NCBI RefSeq assembly: GCF_007992195.1
Contig: NZ_BJZU01000028.1
Coordinates: 53,281-117,280 of the forward strand
Length of the DNA stretch: 64,000 nucleotides
Direction: 5' to 3'
Origin: Methylobacterium oxalidis
GTDB lineage: Bacteria; Pseudomonadota; Alphaproteobacteria; Rhizobiales; Beijerinckiaceae
This document shows positions 7,789 to 16,094 of the stretch, one piece after another (position 1 is the stretch's first letter; each line of letters begins with the position of its first letter). A program made the translations under genes and the position numbers. The notes beneath the pieces were generated by a model. That model was not told where the DNA came from. It made no database searches and saw nothing but the letters and a program-made list of their open reading frames with translations.

Positions 7789-8871
7789 ATGCCCGCAGCA
7801 GCCTTTCTCCGATCACGCGCGCTTGCTCTGTCTTCCATCCTGCCCGGCCTGAGCCTTTGCCTCGCGGTGACGGGCGCCGCCCTCGGGCTGGAGATGGTCG
7901 AGAAGCATATCTTCGGCCGTGCGTGGCTGGAGGCTCTGGTCCTCTCCATCGTGCTGGGCACGGCCGTCCGCACGGCCTGGAACCCTGGTCGGCGCTTCGC
8001 TCGCGGTATCGCGTTCGGCGCCAAGACCGTCCTGGAAATCGCCGTCGTCCTGCTCGGCGCCTCGCTCAGCCTCGGGACGCTGCTCGCGGCCGGGCCGGGG
8101 CTCCTCGTCGGCATCGCGGTGGTGGTGGCCCTCGCCATTGCGGCGAGCTACGGCATCGGCCGAGTTCTCGGGTTGACCCCGCGCCTGGCCATCCTCGTCG
8201 CCTGCGGCAACTCGATCTGTGGAAACTCGGCGATCGCGGCGGCGGCCCCGGTGATCGACGCGGACGGCGAGGACGTCGCCTCTTCCATCGCCTTCACCGC
8301 CGTGCTCGGCGTTCTCGTCGTTCTCGGGTTGCCGCTGCTCGTGCCGCTGCTCGGACTCTCACCGATGCAGTACGGTGTGCTCGCGGGGCTCACGGTCTAC
8401 GCCGTGCCGCAGGTTCTCGCCGCAACCGCCCCGGTGGCCGCCCTCAGCGTCCAAGTCGGCACCCTGGTCAAGCTGGTCCGCGTGCTGATGCTTGGGCCAG
8501 TGGTCCTGGCTCTCTCGCTCGGGATTAGCTGGCTGCGCGCGGGGACGGGCGTGACCGTACCGCACCGCACGGCCGGCGAGCGCCCCGCCTCGGGCCGGAT
8601 GCCGCTGCACCGGCTGGTGCCGTGGTTCATCCTCGCCTTCCTGGCCTTGACGGGTCTTCGCTCCGCGGAGCTCGTTCCCGAAGCGGCTTTGCACCCCATG
8701 GCCGCGGCGGCGAACGCGCTGACCATCGTGTCGATGGCGGCCCTCGGCCTCGGCGTCGACGTGCGCAGCGTCGCCAAGGCGGGACCACGCGTCACCCTGG
8801 CGGTAGTCGCTTCGCTCGCCGCCCTGACGGCCGTGAGCCTCGGGCTGATCCGCCTGCTCGGCATCGCCTGA
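7789..8871 (+). CDS. yeiH: YeiH/YadS-type putative sulfate/sulfite exporter (UPF0324)
   Basis: A 360-aa polytopic membrane protein with about ten hydrophobic segments and the UPF0324 hallmark LVACGNSICGNSAIAAAAPVI plus the C-terminal GLGVDVR. The family is usually next to a LysR regulator and is proposed to export sulfur oxyanions. Here it is followed by a sulfite oxidase and a LysR gene, which supports a sulfite-detoxifying role. The ATG at 7789 begins the conserved part; the open extension upstream is non-coding. Confidence 0.88.
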   Translation: MPAAAFLRSRALALSSILPGLSLCLAVTGAALGLEMVEKHIFGRAWLEALVLSIVLGTAVRTAWNPGRRFARGIAFGAKTVLEIAVVLLGASLSLGTLLAAGPGLLVGIAVVVALAIAASYGIGRVLGLTPRLAILVACGNSICGNSAIAAAAPVIDADGEDVASSIAFTAVLGVLVVLGLPLLVPLLGLSPMQYGVLAGLTVYAVPQVLAATAPVAALSVQVGTLVKLVRVLMLGPVVLALSLGISWLRAGTGVTVPHRTAGERPASGRMPLHRLVPWFILAFLALTGLRSAELVPEAALHPMAAAANALTIVSMAALGLGVDVRSVAKAGPRVTLAVVASLAALTAVSLGLIRLLGIA

Positions 8872-8935
8872 AATAGGCCTGCCACCCGGCGCGTATGAGC
8901 GCGTTGGAGTCCGACCTTCTGCGATAGAGACACCC

Positions 8936-10027
8936 ATGTCGAGCTTGACCGAGCGTATGGCGCGCCTGATCGTTCATGGGGAGCGCCCCTACAATGCCGA
9001 GCCACCGCTGACCCGCCTGCGGGCCCGTTACCGGACCCCTGCGGAAGACTTCTACGTCCGCTCCCACGGCGACCTGCCGGAGATCGACGCCGCCGCATGG
9101 CGCCTGTCCGTCGATGGCGCGCATGTCGGTCCCCTCGATCTGTCGCTGGCGGATCTGCGCGCGCGTTTTCCCGAGGCGACCGTCACGGCCACGATGCAGT
9201 GCGCCGGCAACCGCCGCGCCGATATGCGGGCGGTCGCCCCAGTCTCGGGCGATCCTTGGGACGGCGGCGCCATCGGGACGGCGGACTGGACCGGCGTCCG
9301 CCTCGGCGACGTCCTGCGTGCGGCGGGCGTAGCGCCAGGAGCGAACCTCCACTCGGACCTCCATGTGGCCTTCGAGAGCCAAGATGTGGTGGAGGGACGG
9401 CCCTACGGCGTCTCGATCCCGCTCGCCAAGGCGGTCGCCGGCGAGACACTGCTGGCCTTCGCGATGAACGGGGCATCGCTGTTGCCCGAGCACGGCTTCC
9501 CCGTGCGGGCCGTCGTGCCGGGCTTCGCGGGCGTGCGCAGCCCGAAATGGCTGAAGCGCATCACGGTGCAGGACCATCCCTCGACCAACCCGATGCAAGC
9601 CGACGACTACAAGCTGTTCCCGCCGGACGTGACGGCCGAGACCGCCAATCCCGCGAAAGGCCACACCATCGAAACGATGCCGCTTAACGCCGCGATCTGC
9701 GAGCCCGCGCGCGGAGCCCGGCTCAAGGCGGGCGAGACCACCATTCGCGGGTACGCCATCGCGGGAGATCGGGCGATCGTGCGCGTCGATGTCTCGGGCG
9801 ATGGCGGTCGGTCCTGGCATCAAGCTACGCTGGAACACGAGGCCGGCGCTCCCTTCGCCTGGACGTTCTGGGAGATCGTGCTGGACCTTCCGTCCGGCGA
9901 GCGCGACCTCGTGGTGCGCGCCTGGGACAGCACCGGGCAGACCCAGCCGGCGCGGCCGGACGAGACGTGGAACTTCAAGGGCTACCTCAGCGCCTCCTGG
10001 CACCGTGTGTGGGTCGAGGTCGCCTGA
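8936..10027 (+). CDS. Cytosolic sulfite oxidase, molybdopterin family
   Basis: A 363-aa protein of the eukaryotic-type sulfite oxidase fold: molybdenum-cofactor domain (about 1-220) with the Mo-ligating cysteine in TMQCAGNRR, the RSPKWLKRI and GFPVRAVVPGF motifs, then the Ig-like dimerisation domain (RVDVSGDGGRSWHQA to the end). No signal peptide or Tat motif, so it should stay in the cytosol, unlike the second oxidase at 14760. It follows the exporter gene by 64 bp in the same direction. Likely oxidises sulfite to sulfate; acceptor unknown. Confidence 0.88.
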   Translation: MSSLTERMARLIVHGERPYNAEPPLTRLRARYRTPAEDFYVRSHGDLPEIDAAAWRLSVDGAHVGPLDLSLADLRARFPEATVTATMQCAGNRRADMRAVAPVSGDPWDGGAIGTADWTGVRLGDVLRAAGVAPGANLHSDLHVAFESQDVVEGRPYGVSIPLAKAVAGETLLAFAMNGASLLPEHGFPVRAVVPGFAGVRSPKWLKRITVQDHPSTNPMQADDYKLFPPDVTAETANPAKGHTIETMPLNAAICEPARGARLKAGETTIRGYAIAGDRAIVRVDVSGDGGRSWHQATLEHEAGAPFAWTFWEIVLDLPSGERDLVVRAWDSTGQTQPARPDETWNFKGYLSASWHRVWVEVA

Positions 10028-10041
10028 AGGGCCGCCCCCCG

Positions 10042-10926
10042 TCAGGGGGCGGCACGGATCAGGTCGAGCAAGGCGTCGGCGGCGCGACTGCGGTAGCGCT
10101 CCTTGTGGCGCAGGACCCGGAAGGTTCGCGTCGGCAGAGCGAAGGGCACGGCGACGAGCGCTCCGGTTCGCAGAGAGGGTCCGACCACCGCTTCGGATAG
10201 AACGCTCGCCCCGGCCCCCGCCACGACGGCGGCGAGGACAGCCTCGTTCGACGGCAGTTCGAGGGCAACCGTGAGTGCGTCCGGTGCGATGCCCAGCGCG
10301 ACGATCGCCGCCTCGAAGGCGGAGCGCGTGCCCGATCCGGGTTCGCGCAGCACCCAGGAGACTGAAGCGAGGTCGGATCGTCCCGACCGCGCGCGTGCGG
10401 CCAACGGGTGATCAGGCGCGATGACGAGGATCAGCCGGTCCTCGGCGACCGGAGTGCTCGCGAGGCTGCCGTCCTCGATCGGGCCCTCCACGAAGGCGAG
10501 TTCCGCCGTCCCGGCTCGGACCGCCTCGGCGGCTTCGGCGGTGTTGCCGATGCCGAGCCGCAGGACGATGTCGGGATAGGCCGCCCGAAAGGCGACGAGG
10601 TGCCGGGGGAGCCAGTGGCTGGCGATGGTCTGGCTCGCCTGGATGGACAGCGTGCCGCGCCGCAAGCCGCTGAGGTCCGCGAGCACCTGTTCGGCCGCCT
10701 GGGCGCGGGCGAGCACCGCGCGAGCCTCGCTGAGAAAGACGCCGCCCGCTTCGGTCAGTTCGATGCCCCGGCCGACCCGGTGGAACAACTTGACGGCGTG
10801 CCGAGTCTCCAGTGCGCTGATGGCGGCGCTGACCGCCGACTGGACGAGGTTCAGCGCCTCGGCCGCCCGCGTGACGTGCTGGCGCTCGGCAACCGCCACG
10901 AAGATGCGCAACTGGTCGAGGGTCAT
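10042..10926 (-). CDS. LysR-type transcriptional regulator
   Basis: A 294-aa LTTR: N-terminal HTH (MTLDQLRIFVAVAERQHVTRAAEALNLVQSAVSAAISALE) and a two-lobed effector domain. The CysB/CbbR/YeiE-like sequence and position, convergent with the sulfite oxidase, suggest that it controls the yeiH-sulfite oxidase operon, possibly in response to sulfite or a sulfur metabolite (inference). The ATG at 10926 is the canonical start; the open frame above it is not homologous. Confidence 0.88.
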   Translation of the reverse strand: MTLDQLRIFVAVAERQHVTRAAEALNLVQSAVSAAISALETRHAVKLFHRVGRGIELTEAGGVFLSEARAVLARAQAAEQVLADLSGLRRGTLSIQASQTIASHWLPRHLVAFRAAYPDIVLRLGIGNTAEAAEAVRAGTAELAFVEGPIEDGSLASTPVAEDRLILVIAPDHPLAARARSGRSDLASVSWVLREPGSGTRSAFEAAIVALGIAPDALTVALELPSNEAVLAAVVAGAGASVLSEAVVGPSLRTGALVAVPFALPTRTFRVLRHKERYRSRAADALLDLIRAAP

Positions 10927-10987
10927 GGCGTCTCGTGCTCGGCGGGGGCCTTGGCCGGCGTGGTCCGGCAGGGTTCGGATACGAGCA

Positions 10988-11785
10988 TCACCGCGCGACT
11001 TCGCGCTTGCCCGAGACCTGCGCATCGACCGCCTCGGCGACCCGGAGCAGCCGCGCCTCGTCCGTGCGGGCCGTCACCACGTAGGACATCCCGGCATCGA
11101 TCCACGAGAAGGCGGCCACGTCGTCGGCGCGGGCGTAGCGGAACACGCCGCGCCCGCCGGTCGGCCCGGCCCGGCTGTACAGGGTCAGGCGGGTGCCCCG
11201 GTCGTCGTCGTACATCAGCATCGCCGCCGGCTCGTCTCCGGCGGGGAGCAGGCGCCCGCCCATGAGCCGGAATCCCTGCGCCCGCAGGTCCGGCACGGTG
11301 ACGGGCCGGCCCAGGCGCGCGCTGAGCCATCGCACGAGGTCGGTCGAGCCGTCGGCGCGGACCTCGACCGGATGGGCGGCCTCGACCACGTAGGTGCGGA
11401 AGGCGGAGACGGCCGCCTGCGTCATCGGTTCGGCGTGGGCGCCCGGGCCCGGCACGGCGCCGCGCCCGGCCCACCCGGCCGCGCCGCCGAGGGCGAGCAG
11501 GAGCGCCGCCGCCGCCGCGCTCGGCCACCGACGCGGGAGGCGCATCCGGCGCGAGCCTGCGAGGTTCGCGATGCGCAGGCGGGCGGGGATCGGCTCGTCC
11601 GCCACGGGCGCGAGGCGCGCCCGCAGGCGTTCCCGCACCTCCCGGTCGGCGGCGACCCGGGCGGCTGCCTCCGGATGCGCGGCGAGCCACGCCTCGACGC
11701 GGGCGCGGCGGCCCGGATCGAGCCGTCCGTCCACAAAGGCGTGCAGGTCGTCCTCGCCGACGGGACGCGGGTCGGACGCGGTCAT
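10988..11785 (-). CDS. Anti-sigma factor of the first ECF pair
   Basis: A 265-aa transmembrane anti-sigma factor. N-terminal region with PVGEDDLHAFVDGRLDPGRRARVEAWLAAHPE (zinc-finger-like anti-sigma start without clear HxxxCxxC), a single membrane segment near residues 88-105 (AAAAALLLALGGAAGWAG), and a periplasmic domain ending in repeated beta-strand motifs (FRYARADDVAAFSWIDAGMSYVVTA). Its start overlaps the sigma stop by 4 bases, so the two are translationally coupled. It likely sequesters the ECF sigma at the membrane. Confidence 0.85.
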   Translation of the reverse strand: MTASDPRPVGEDDLHAFVDGRLDPGRRARVEAWLAAHPEAAARVAADREVRERLRARLAPVADEPIPARLRIANLAGSRRMRLPRRWPSAAAAALLLALGGAAGWAGRGAVPGPGAHAEPMTQAAVSAFRTYVVEAAHPVEVRADGSTDLVRWLSARLGRPVTVPDLRAQGFRLMGGRLLPAGDEPAAMLMYDDDRGTRLTLYSRAGPTGGRGVFRYARADDVAAFSWIDAGMSYVVTARTDEARLLRVAEAVDAQVSGKREVAR

Positions 11786-12291
11786 TTCACCCTCCGCAGA
11801 TGCCCGGTGACGATCGTGGGAGCCCGGTCGAGGAAGGCGCGCAACCGGCCGCGCGCCCGGCTGAGGCGCGACATCACCGTGCCGACGGGGATCGCGAGCA
11901 CGGCGGCGACCTCGGCATAGGACATGTCCTCGACCGCGACGAGGAGCAGGACGGACCGCTGCTCCTCGGGAAGCGCGGCGATCCCGTCGAGCACGTCCCG
12001 CGCGCCCACGGCCGCCTCGGGATCGACCCCGACCTCCGCGATCTCCATCAGCGCCTCCGGGCCGACCTCGATGCCCCGGCGGCGGCGCACGCCTTCGAGG
12101 TAGCGGTTGCGCAGGATCGCGAACAGCCACGCCCGCAGATCGCCCTCGCGGCGCTGCGGCCAGGCGCGGATCGCCCGTTCCAGCGTGTCCTGGACGAGGT
12201 CGTCGGCTGCTTCGCGCTGCCGCAGCAGCGCGGTCGCGTAGCGCCGCAGGGCCGGAATCTGCGGTTCGATCAGGACGGCGAGGTCGTCCAA
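11782..12291 (-). CDS. ECF-family RNA polymerase sigma factor (first pair)
   Basis: A 169-aa sigma-70 group 4 factor. Region 2 (RRYATALLRQREAADDLVQDTLERAIRAW) binds core polymerase and the -10 element; region 4 (LPEEQRSVLLLVAVEDMSYAEVAAVLAIPVGTVMSRLSRARGRL) recognises the -35. Followed by its anti-sigma factor. A GGAATA-N16-CATCTC element lies 53 bases upstream and is matched by one before the divergent DUF305 gene, consistent with autoregulation. Confidence 0.93.
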   Translation of the reverse strand: MDDLAVLIEPQIPALRRYATALLRQREAADDLVQDTLERAIRAWPQRREGDLRAWLFAILRNRYLEGVRRRRGIEVGPEALMEIAEVGVDPEAAVGARDVLDGIAALPEEQRSVLLLVAVEDMSYAEVAAVLAIPVGTVMSRLSRARGRLRAFLDRAPTIVTGHLRRVK

Positions 12292-12343
12292 GGGTGGTCT
12301 CCGGATCGCGGCTACGGCGATGCCCGTGCCGCTGTTCGGAACA

Positions 12344-12371
12344 GAGATGCCGGAATTGCCCGAACTATTCC
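12344..12371 (-). promoter_or_regulatory. Candidate ECF promoter of the sigma/anti-sigma operon
   Basis: On the minus strand, GGAATA (12371-12366), a 16-base spacer, then CATCTC (12349-12344). The same two hexamers with a 15-base spacer occur on the plus strand at 12429-12455. GGAAT-type -35 elements are typical of ECF sigma factors. Confidence 0.55.
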
Positions 12372-12428
12372 AAGCTTGGCCCCGGCGAGCCGATCACGCA
12401 TCCGTGACCGCTTGACCGGGAGCGCCGG

Positions 12429-12455
12429 GGAATATCCCGGCCCGGCCGGCATCTC
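12429..12455 (+). promoter_or_regulatory. Candidate ECF promoter of the DUF305 gene
   Basis: GGAATA (12429-12434), a 15-base spacer, CATCTC (12450-12455), 34 bases before the ATG at 12489. The -35 lies in a GCCGGG-gaatat-CCCGGC inverted repeat (12424-12441). Pairs with the divergent copy at 12344-12371. Confidence 0.55.
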
Positions 12456-12488
12456 TCCCCGCGTGACCTCGACACTGCGGGAGAGACC

Positions 12489-12887
12489 ATGCGCGGAGCA
12501 CCGACGGCGATCCTCATCACCTTGTTCATGGCCGGGGGTGTCCTGGGCGGCGGCATGATGATGCGCGCCGGGCATGCGGAGACCGCCCCCGGCGGCTTCG
12601 ATGCGATGATGGCCCAATCGATGGCGCGGATGCACGCGGACATGGCGGTGTCGCCGTCCGGCGACCCCGACCGGGATTTCGCCGCCATGATGATCCCGCA
12701 CCATCAGGGCGCGATCGAGATGGCGAAGGCCGAACTCGCATACGGCCGCGACCCGGTCCTGCGTCGGCTCGCGCAGGGCATCGTCGTCGAGCAGGCGCAG
12801 GAGATCGAGGTCATGCGCCGCGCCCTCGCCGAGCGACCGGTCGCGCAGACCCCACCGACGCAGCCGCCGGCCCGCCACCACCACTGA
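12489..12887 (+). CDS. DUF305 protein, periplasmic four-helix metal/copper-related family
   Basis: 132 aa with an N-terminal signal or anchor segment (LITLFMAGGVLGGGMM) and the DUF305 hallmark DFAAMMIPHHQGAIEMAKAEL, then a second helical half and a His tail (PARHHH). DUF305 proteins are ferritin-like four-helix bundles often linked to copper handling; the role here is not known. Transcribed divergently from the ECF sigma and probably part of its regulon. Confidence 0.85.
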   Translation: MRGAPTAILITLFMAGGVLGGGMMMRAGHAETAPGGFDAMMAQSMARMHADMAVSPSGDPDRDFAAMMIPHHQGAIEMAKAELAYGRDPVLRRLAQGIVVEQAQEIEVMRRALAERPVAQTPPTQPPARHHH

Positions 12888-12933
12888 GCGGATCGCCGTC
12901 CCCCGTCCCGACCATCAGCGCGAAGAGACCTTC

Positions 12934-14376
12934 ATGATGCGACACCTCATTCCGGCGACCCTGCTGCTCGCCCTCCTCGGCGGGACCGCGCTTGCGGGCC
13001 AGGCGCCGGGGCCCGCCTCGGCGCCGGACGTGCCGGTCGGCCCCCGCGACCGGTTCTACACCTCGGACCAGTTCTCCAACACGGTCTCGGTGATCGACCC
13101 AGCCGCCAATACGCTCCTAGGCGTGATCCGTCTCGGCGACACGACGCCCGCGAACCTGAGCCCGCTCTATCGCGGCCAGCTCCTGGTCCACGGCATGGGC
13201 TTCTCGCCCGACCGCAAGACCCTGCTCGCCGTCTCGATCGGCTCGAACTCGGTCAGCTTCATCGACACCGCCACCAACACTGTGCGCCGCACAACCTATG
13301 TCGGCCGCTCGCCGCACGAGGCGTTCTTCACGCCGGATGGGCGCGAGGTCTGGGTCAGCGTGCGCGGCGAGGACTACGTCGCGATCCTCGACGCGGGGAC
13401 CGGCAAGGAGACGGGCCGGATCACGGTGCCAAACGGGCCCGGCATGACGATCTTCTCGCCCGACGGGCGTTACGGCTACGTCTGCTCCAGCTTCAGCCCC
13501 GAGACGGTCGCCATCGACGTGAAGAGCCGCGAGATCGTCGGGCGGATCAAGCAGGAGAGCCCGTTCTGCCCCGACATCGCGGCGACGCCCGACGGCAAGC
13601 AGGTGTGGTTCACCCTCAAGGACGTCGGCCGCGTCCAGGTGTTCGAGGCCACGCCGCCGTTCAAGGCGCTCAAGACCATCGAGACCGGACCGATCACCAA
13701 CCACGTCAACATCGCGCGCACGAAGGCCGGGCAGTTCGCCTACGTGACGATCGGCGGCCTGAACCAAGTGAAGGTGTTCCGCACCGACGACTTCTCGCAG
13801 GTCGCGACGATTCCCACCGGCGCGCTCCCGCACGGCCTCTGGCCCTCGGGCGATGGTTCGCGGATCTATGTCGGCCTGGAGAATGCCGACGCGGTCGCGG
13901 TGATCGACACCGGCAGCAACGCGGTGATCGCCACCATCCCGATCGGCCAGGGGCCGCAGGGGGTGGCCTACGTCCCGGACGCGGTGTCGGAGGGAGCGGG
14001 TGCGCCGAACCTCCAGCCGCTGGGCGCGGCGGGCCAGTCGAGCACGCTGACGCTGGCCGGGCCGGATGGCAAGGCGGCCACGCAGGTCACGCTGTTCGAC
14101 CAGGGCGTGTTGCAGACCCTGCAGGCGGCGGTGACGGGCCTCACGCCGAAGAAGCCCTACGTGCTGGCCCTCTCGGCCGATCCGAAGGGCGCCGGGCCGC
14201 TGGAGCCGCTGGCCGCCTTCATGACGAACCCGGCGGGCGCGGCCATCGTCAACGCCGTGGGCCCGATCCGGCAGGTGACGCAGAACGCGAACGAGGCCGC
14301 GCGGCGAAGCCTCGTCATCGTCGAGGGCAAGCCCGGCGAGACCGGCGCGACGGTCCAGACGCAGGCACCGCGCTGA
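12934..14376 (+). CDS. Periplasmic YncE/YVTN-type beta-propeller protein
   Basis: 480 aa. A signal peptide (about residues 1-22, LIPATLLLALLGGTALAG) is followed by successive beta-propeller blades of the YVTN/NHL type (VSVIDPAANTLLGVIRLGD, VSFIDTATNTVRRTTYVG, VAVIDTGSNAVIATIPIG) and a C-terminal Ig-like domain (about 355-460). Function unknown. It follows the DUF305 gene by 46 bp and probably shares the ECF promoter; it is convergent with the sulfite dehydrogenase operon. Confidence 0.82.
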   Translation: MMRHLIPATLLLALLGGTALAGQAPGPASAPDVPVGPRDRFYTSDQFSNTVSVIDPAANTLLGVIRLGDTTPANLSPLYRGQLLVHGMGFSPDRKTLLAVSIGSNSVSFIDTATNTVRRTTYVGRSPHEAFFTPDGREVWVSVRGEDYVAILDAGTGKETGRITVPNGPGMTIFSPDGRYGYVCSSFSPETVAIDVKSREIVGRIKQESPFCPDIAATPDGKQVWFTLKDVGRVQVFEATPPFKALKTIETGPITNHVNIARTKAGQFAYVTIGGLNQVKVFRTDDFSQVATIPTGALPHGLWPSGDGSRIYVGLENADAVAVIDTGSNAVIATIPIGQGPQGVAYVPDAVSEGAGAPNLQPLGAAGQSSTLTLAGPDGKAATQVTLFDQGVLQTLQAAVTGLTPKKPYVLALSADPKGAGPLEPLAAFMTNPAGAAIVNAVGPIRQVTQNANEAARRSLVIVEGKPGETGATVQTQAPR

Positions 14377-14425
14377 CGGGACGAGGGGGGCGGTCGCCGG
14401 ACCGCCCCCTGTTTCCAGCCGCGCC

Positions 14426-14746
14426 TCAGTAGGTGTCGGCGAGGTAGGCGGCGATGGCCTTGGCCTGCGCCGCGTCGATCGGCGCGTGGTAGACCTTGAC
14501 CATCTTGGTCACCTCGGACTCCCAGAAGGCCGCGCCTTTGCCGGGCGGCTGCATCGCGATGTAGTCCACCGAATGGCAGACGAGGCAGTTCGCCTGGGCC
14601 GCCTCGAAGCCCTCCGCGTGCGTGCCGGCCTTCGGCGCCCGCAGCTCCGCGGTCGGCTCCGGCACCGCGTAGGATTTCGGGGCGGCGAGGGCCGCGCCGG
14701 TGGCGAGGGCAAGCGCCGCCGTCAGGGCGAGGGTGGTGCGGGTCAT
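14426..14746 (-). CDS. sorB: Cytochrome c subunit of sulfite dehydrogenase (SorB-like)
   Basis: A 106-aa exported monohaem cytochrome c: signal peptide (MTRTTLALTAALALATGAALA), haem site CLVCH and a probable Met ligand near the C-terminus (VTKMVKVYH). It lies 13 bp downstream of the sulfite oxidase gene. This pairing matches SorA-SorB sulfite:cytochrome c oxidoreductases, where it takes electrons from the molybdenum subunit. The ATG at 14746 was chosen because it starts the signal peptide. Confidence 0.85.
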   Translation of the reverse strand: MTRTTLALTAALALATGAALAAPKSYAVPEPTAELRAPKAGTHAEGFEAAQANCLVCHSVDYIAMQPPGKGAAFWESEVTKMVKVYHAPIDAAQAKAIAAYLADTY

Positions 14747-14759
14747 CGTCGTCACTCCC

Positions 14760-15971
14760 TCAGGCCGCGCGCACGCGGGTGGTCTCGACCACGTTGCGCA
14801 GGTACCCGGCCGGGTTCCAGCGCGGCTCCATCGGCTGGCTCGCCCCGTCGTTGGCGGTTGCCCGCACCCGGATCGCGTGCGCCCCCTGCGACAGCTCCGC
14901 GTCGAGGGTCCAGGGCCGGAAGGCGTAGGGGCCGAGATCCTGCCCGAGCCGCGCTTCCGCCCAGGTCTTGCCGTCGTCGGTCGAGACCGCCACCGACTTG
15001 ATTCCCGAGCCACCATCGAAGGCGATGCCGCGCAAGGGCGTGCGCCCGGCCTTCACGTCCGCCCCGTCGGTCAGGTTGGTGAGAAAGGAGCGCACGGTGA
15101 AGCGGTTGATCGGCACGGTCTTGTCCGCCGCCTTGCCGGGTTGCGTGCAGGCGCAGTCGTTGTCGGGGATGCGATAGGCCTTCTGCATCCAGAAGCCGTC
15201 GAAGGATTTGTCGAGCACGCTGATGCTCTCCAGGTGCTTGACCCAGTAGGTGCCGTAGAATCCTGGCACGACGAGGCGCAGGGGATAGCCGTTGAGCCAG
15301 GGCAGATCCTGCCCGTTCATGCCCCAGGCGAGCATCACCTGCCCGTCGCGGGCGTGGTCGAGCTTGAGCGACTTGGCGAAGTCCGGCGTCTCCGGGATCA
15401 CCGGGCCGTCAAGGCCGGTGAAGGCGACCTCGACGGCGCCCGCCTTCACCCCGGCCTTGTCGAGCACCGCCTTCAGCGGCACGCCGGTCCATCGGGCGCA
15501 GCCCATCGCCCCGTTGGCGAGCTGCCCGCCGGCCATGCGCGGTTCGAAGAAGCCGCGAGAGTTGCCCGAGCACTGATTGACCGCGACGATCTCGGTCGTC
15601 GGCATCGCCTTCAGGTCGGCGAGCGAGAGCGAGACCTCCTTCTCGACATGGCCCTTGATCGCAACCCGGTAGGTCTCGGGGTCGATCTCGGTCGGGATGT
15701 CGGCGAGGTGGTAGCGCACGAAGAACGCGTCGTTGGGCGTGATGGCGCCCTCGTCGAACACCGAGAACGGGGTCTCCAGTTGCGGCGGGCGCGCGGTCAT
15801 CTGGAGCAGCGGGCGCTTGCCCGGATAGGCCACCAGGGGCCGCTCGCCGTTGCCGAAGGGCAGCGTGGTGGTGTCGCCCGCGAGTGCCCGCAACGACGCG
15901 AAGCTGCCGCCGCCGAGGCCCGCCAGGGCGGTGAGACCCGCCCGCCTGATGAGATCGCGTCTGTCGAGCAT
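14760..15971 (-). CDS. sorA: Periplasmic sulfite dehydrogenase, molybdenum subunit (SorA-like)
   Basis: A 403-aa sulfite oxidase family enzyme with a twin-arginine-like leader (LDRRDLIRRAGLTALAGLGGG), the Mo-ligand cysteine in VAVNQCSGNSRGF, the cofactor motifs GYPLRLVVPGFYGTYWVKHL and a C-terminal dimerisation domain. It would oxidise sulfite in the periplasm and pass electrons to the SorB-like cytochrome. The ATG at 15971 has a strong GGGGAGG site; an extension upstream is unsupported. It resembles the oxidase at 8936 in family only. Confidence 0.9.
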   Translation of the reverse strand: MLDRRDLIRRAGLTALAGLGGGSFASLRALAGDTTTLPFGNGERPLVAYPGKRPLLQMTARPPQLETPFSVFDEGAITPNDAFFVRYHLADIPTEIDPETYRVAIKGHVEKEVSLSLADLKAMPTTEIVAVNQCSGNSRGFFEPRMAGGQLANGAMGCARWTGVPLKAVLDKAGVKAGAVEVAFTGLDGPVIPETPDFAKSLKLDHARDGQVMLAWGMNGQDLPWLNGYPLRLVVPGFYGTYWVKHLESISVLDKSFDGFWMQKAYRIPDNDCACTQPGKAADKTVPINRFTVRSFLTNLTDGADVKAGRTPLRGIAFDGGSGIKSVAVSTDDGKTWAEARLGQDLGPYAFRPWTLDAELSQGAHAIRVRATANDGASQPMEPRWNPAGYLRNVVETTRVRAA

Positions 15972-16015
15972 CCGATTCCTCCCCGGTTTCGCGCGTGACT
16001 CCGGCGACCGGGCCC

Positions 16016-16045
16016 GCGACGTGCGGAGGAGGAGACGCACGTCGC
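16016..16045. repeat. Perfect 10-bp hairpin upstream of the sulfite dehydrogenase operon
   Basis: GCGACGTGCG and its exact complement CGCACGTCGC flank a purine-rich 10-base loop (gaggaggaga). It lies between the anti-sigma stop and the sorA-like start, 45 bases from the latter. No T-run follows on either strand. It could end the sigma operon, form a 5'-UTR structure, or be an operator. Confidence 0.45.
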
Positions 16046-16094
16046 CCCCGGTCTATTCGCGGCGGGTCGAAATAAATTCCGCGGCCCGCGCCGG

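Noticed and set aside
10625..11920. Long plus-strand open frame (431 codons)
   Set aside because: It lies antisense to LysR and the anti-sigma gene and is Arg/Ala/Gly-rich with no motif; a GC-rich shadow.
12424..12441. GCCGGG-gaatat-CCCGGC as a terminator
   Set aside because: It overlaps the predicted -35 of the DUF305 promoter and has no T-run, so a promoter element explains it better.
14700..15998. Long plus-strand open frame (432 codons)
   Set aside because: Antisense shadow of the sulfite dehydrogenase gene, which has clear motifs and a strong ribosome site.
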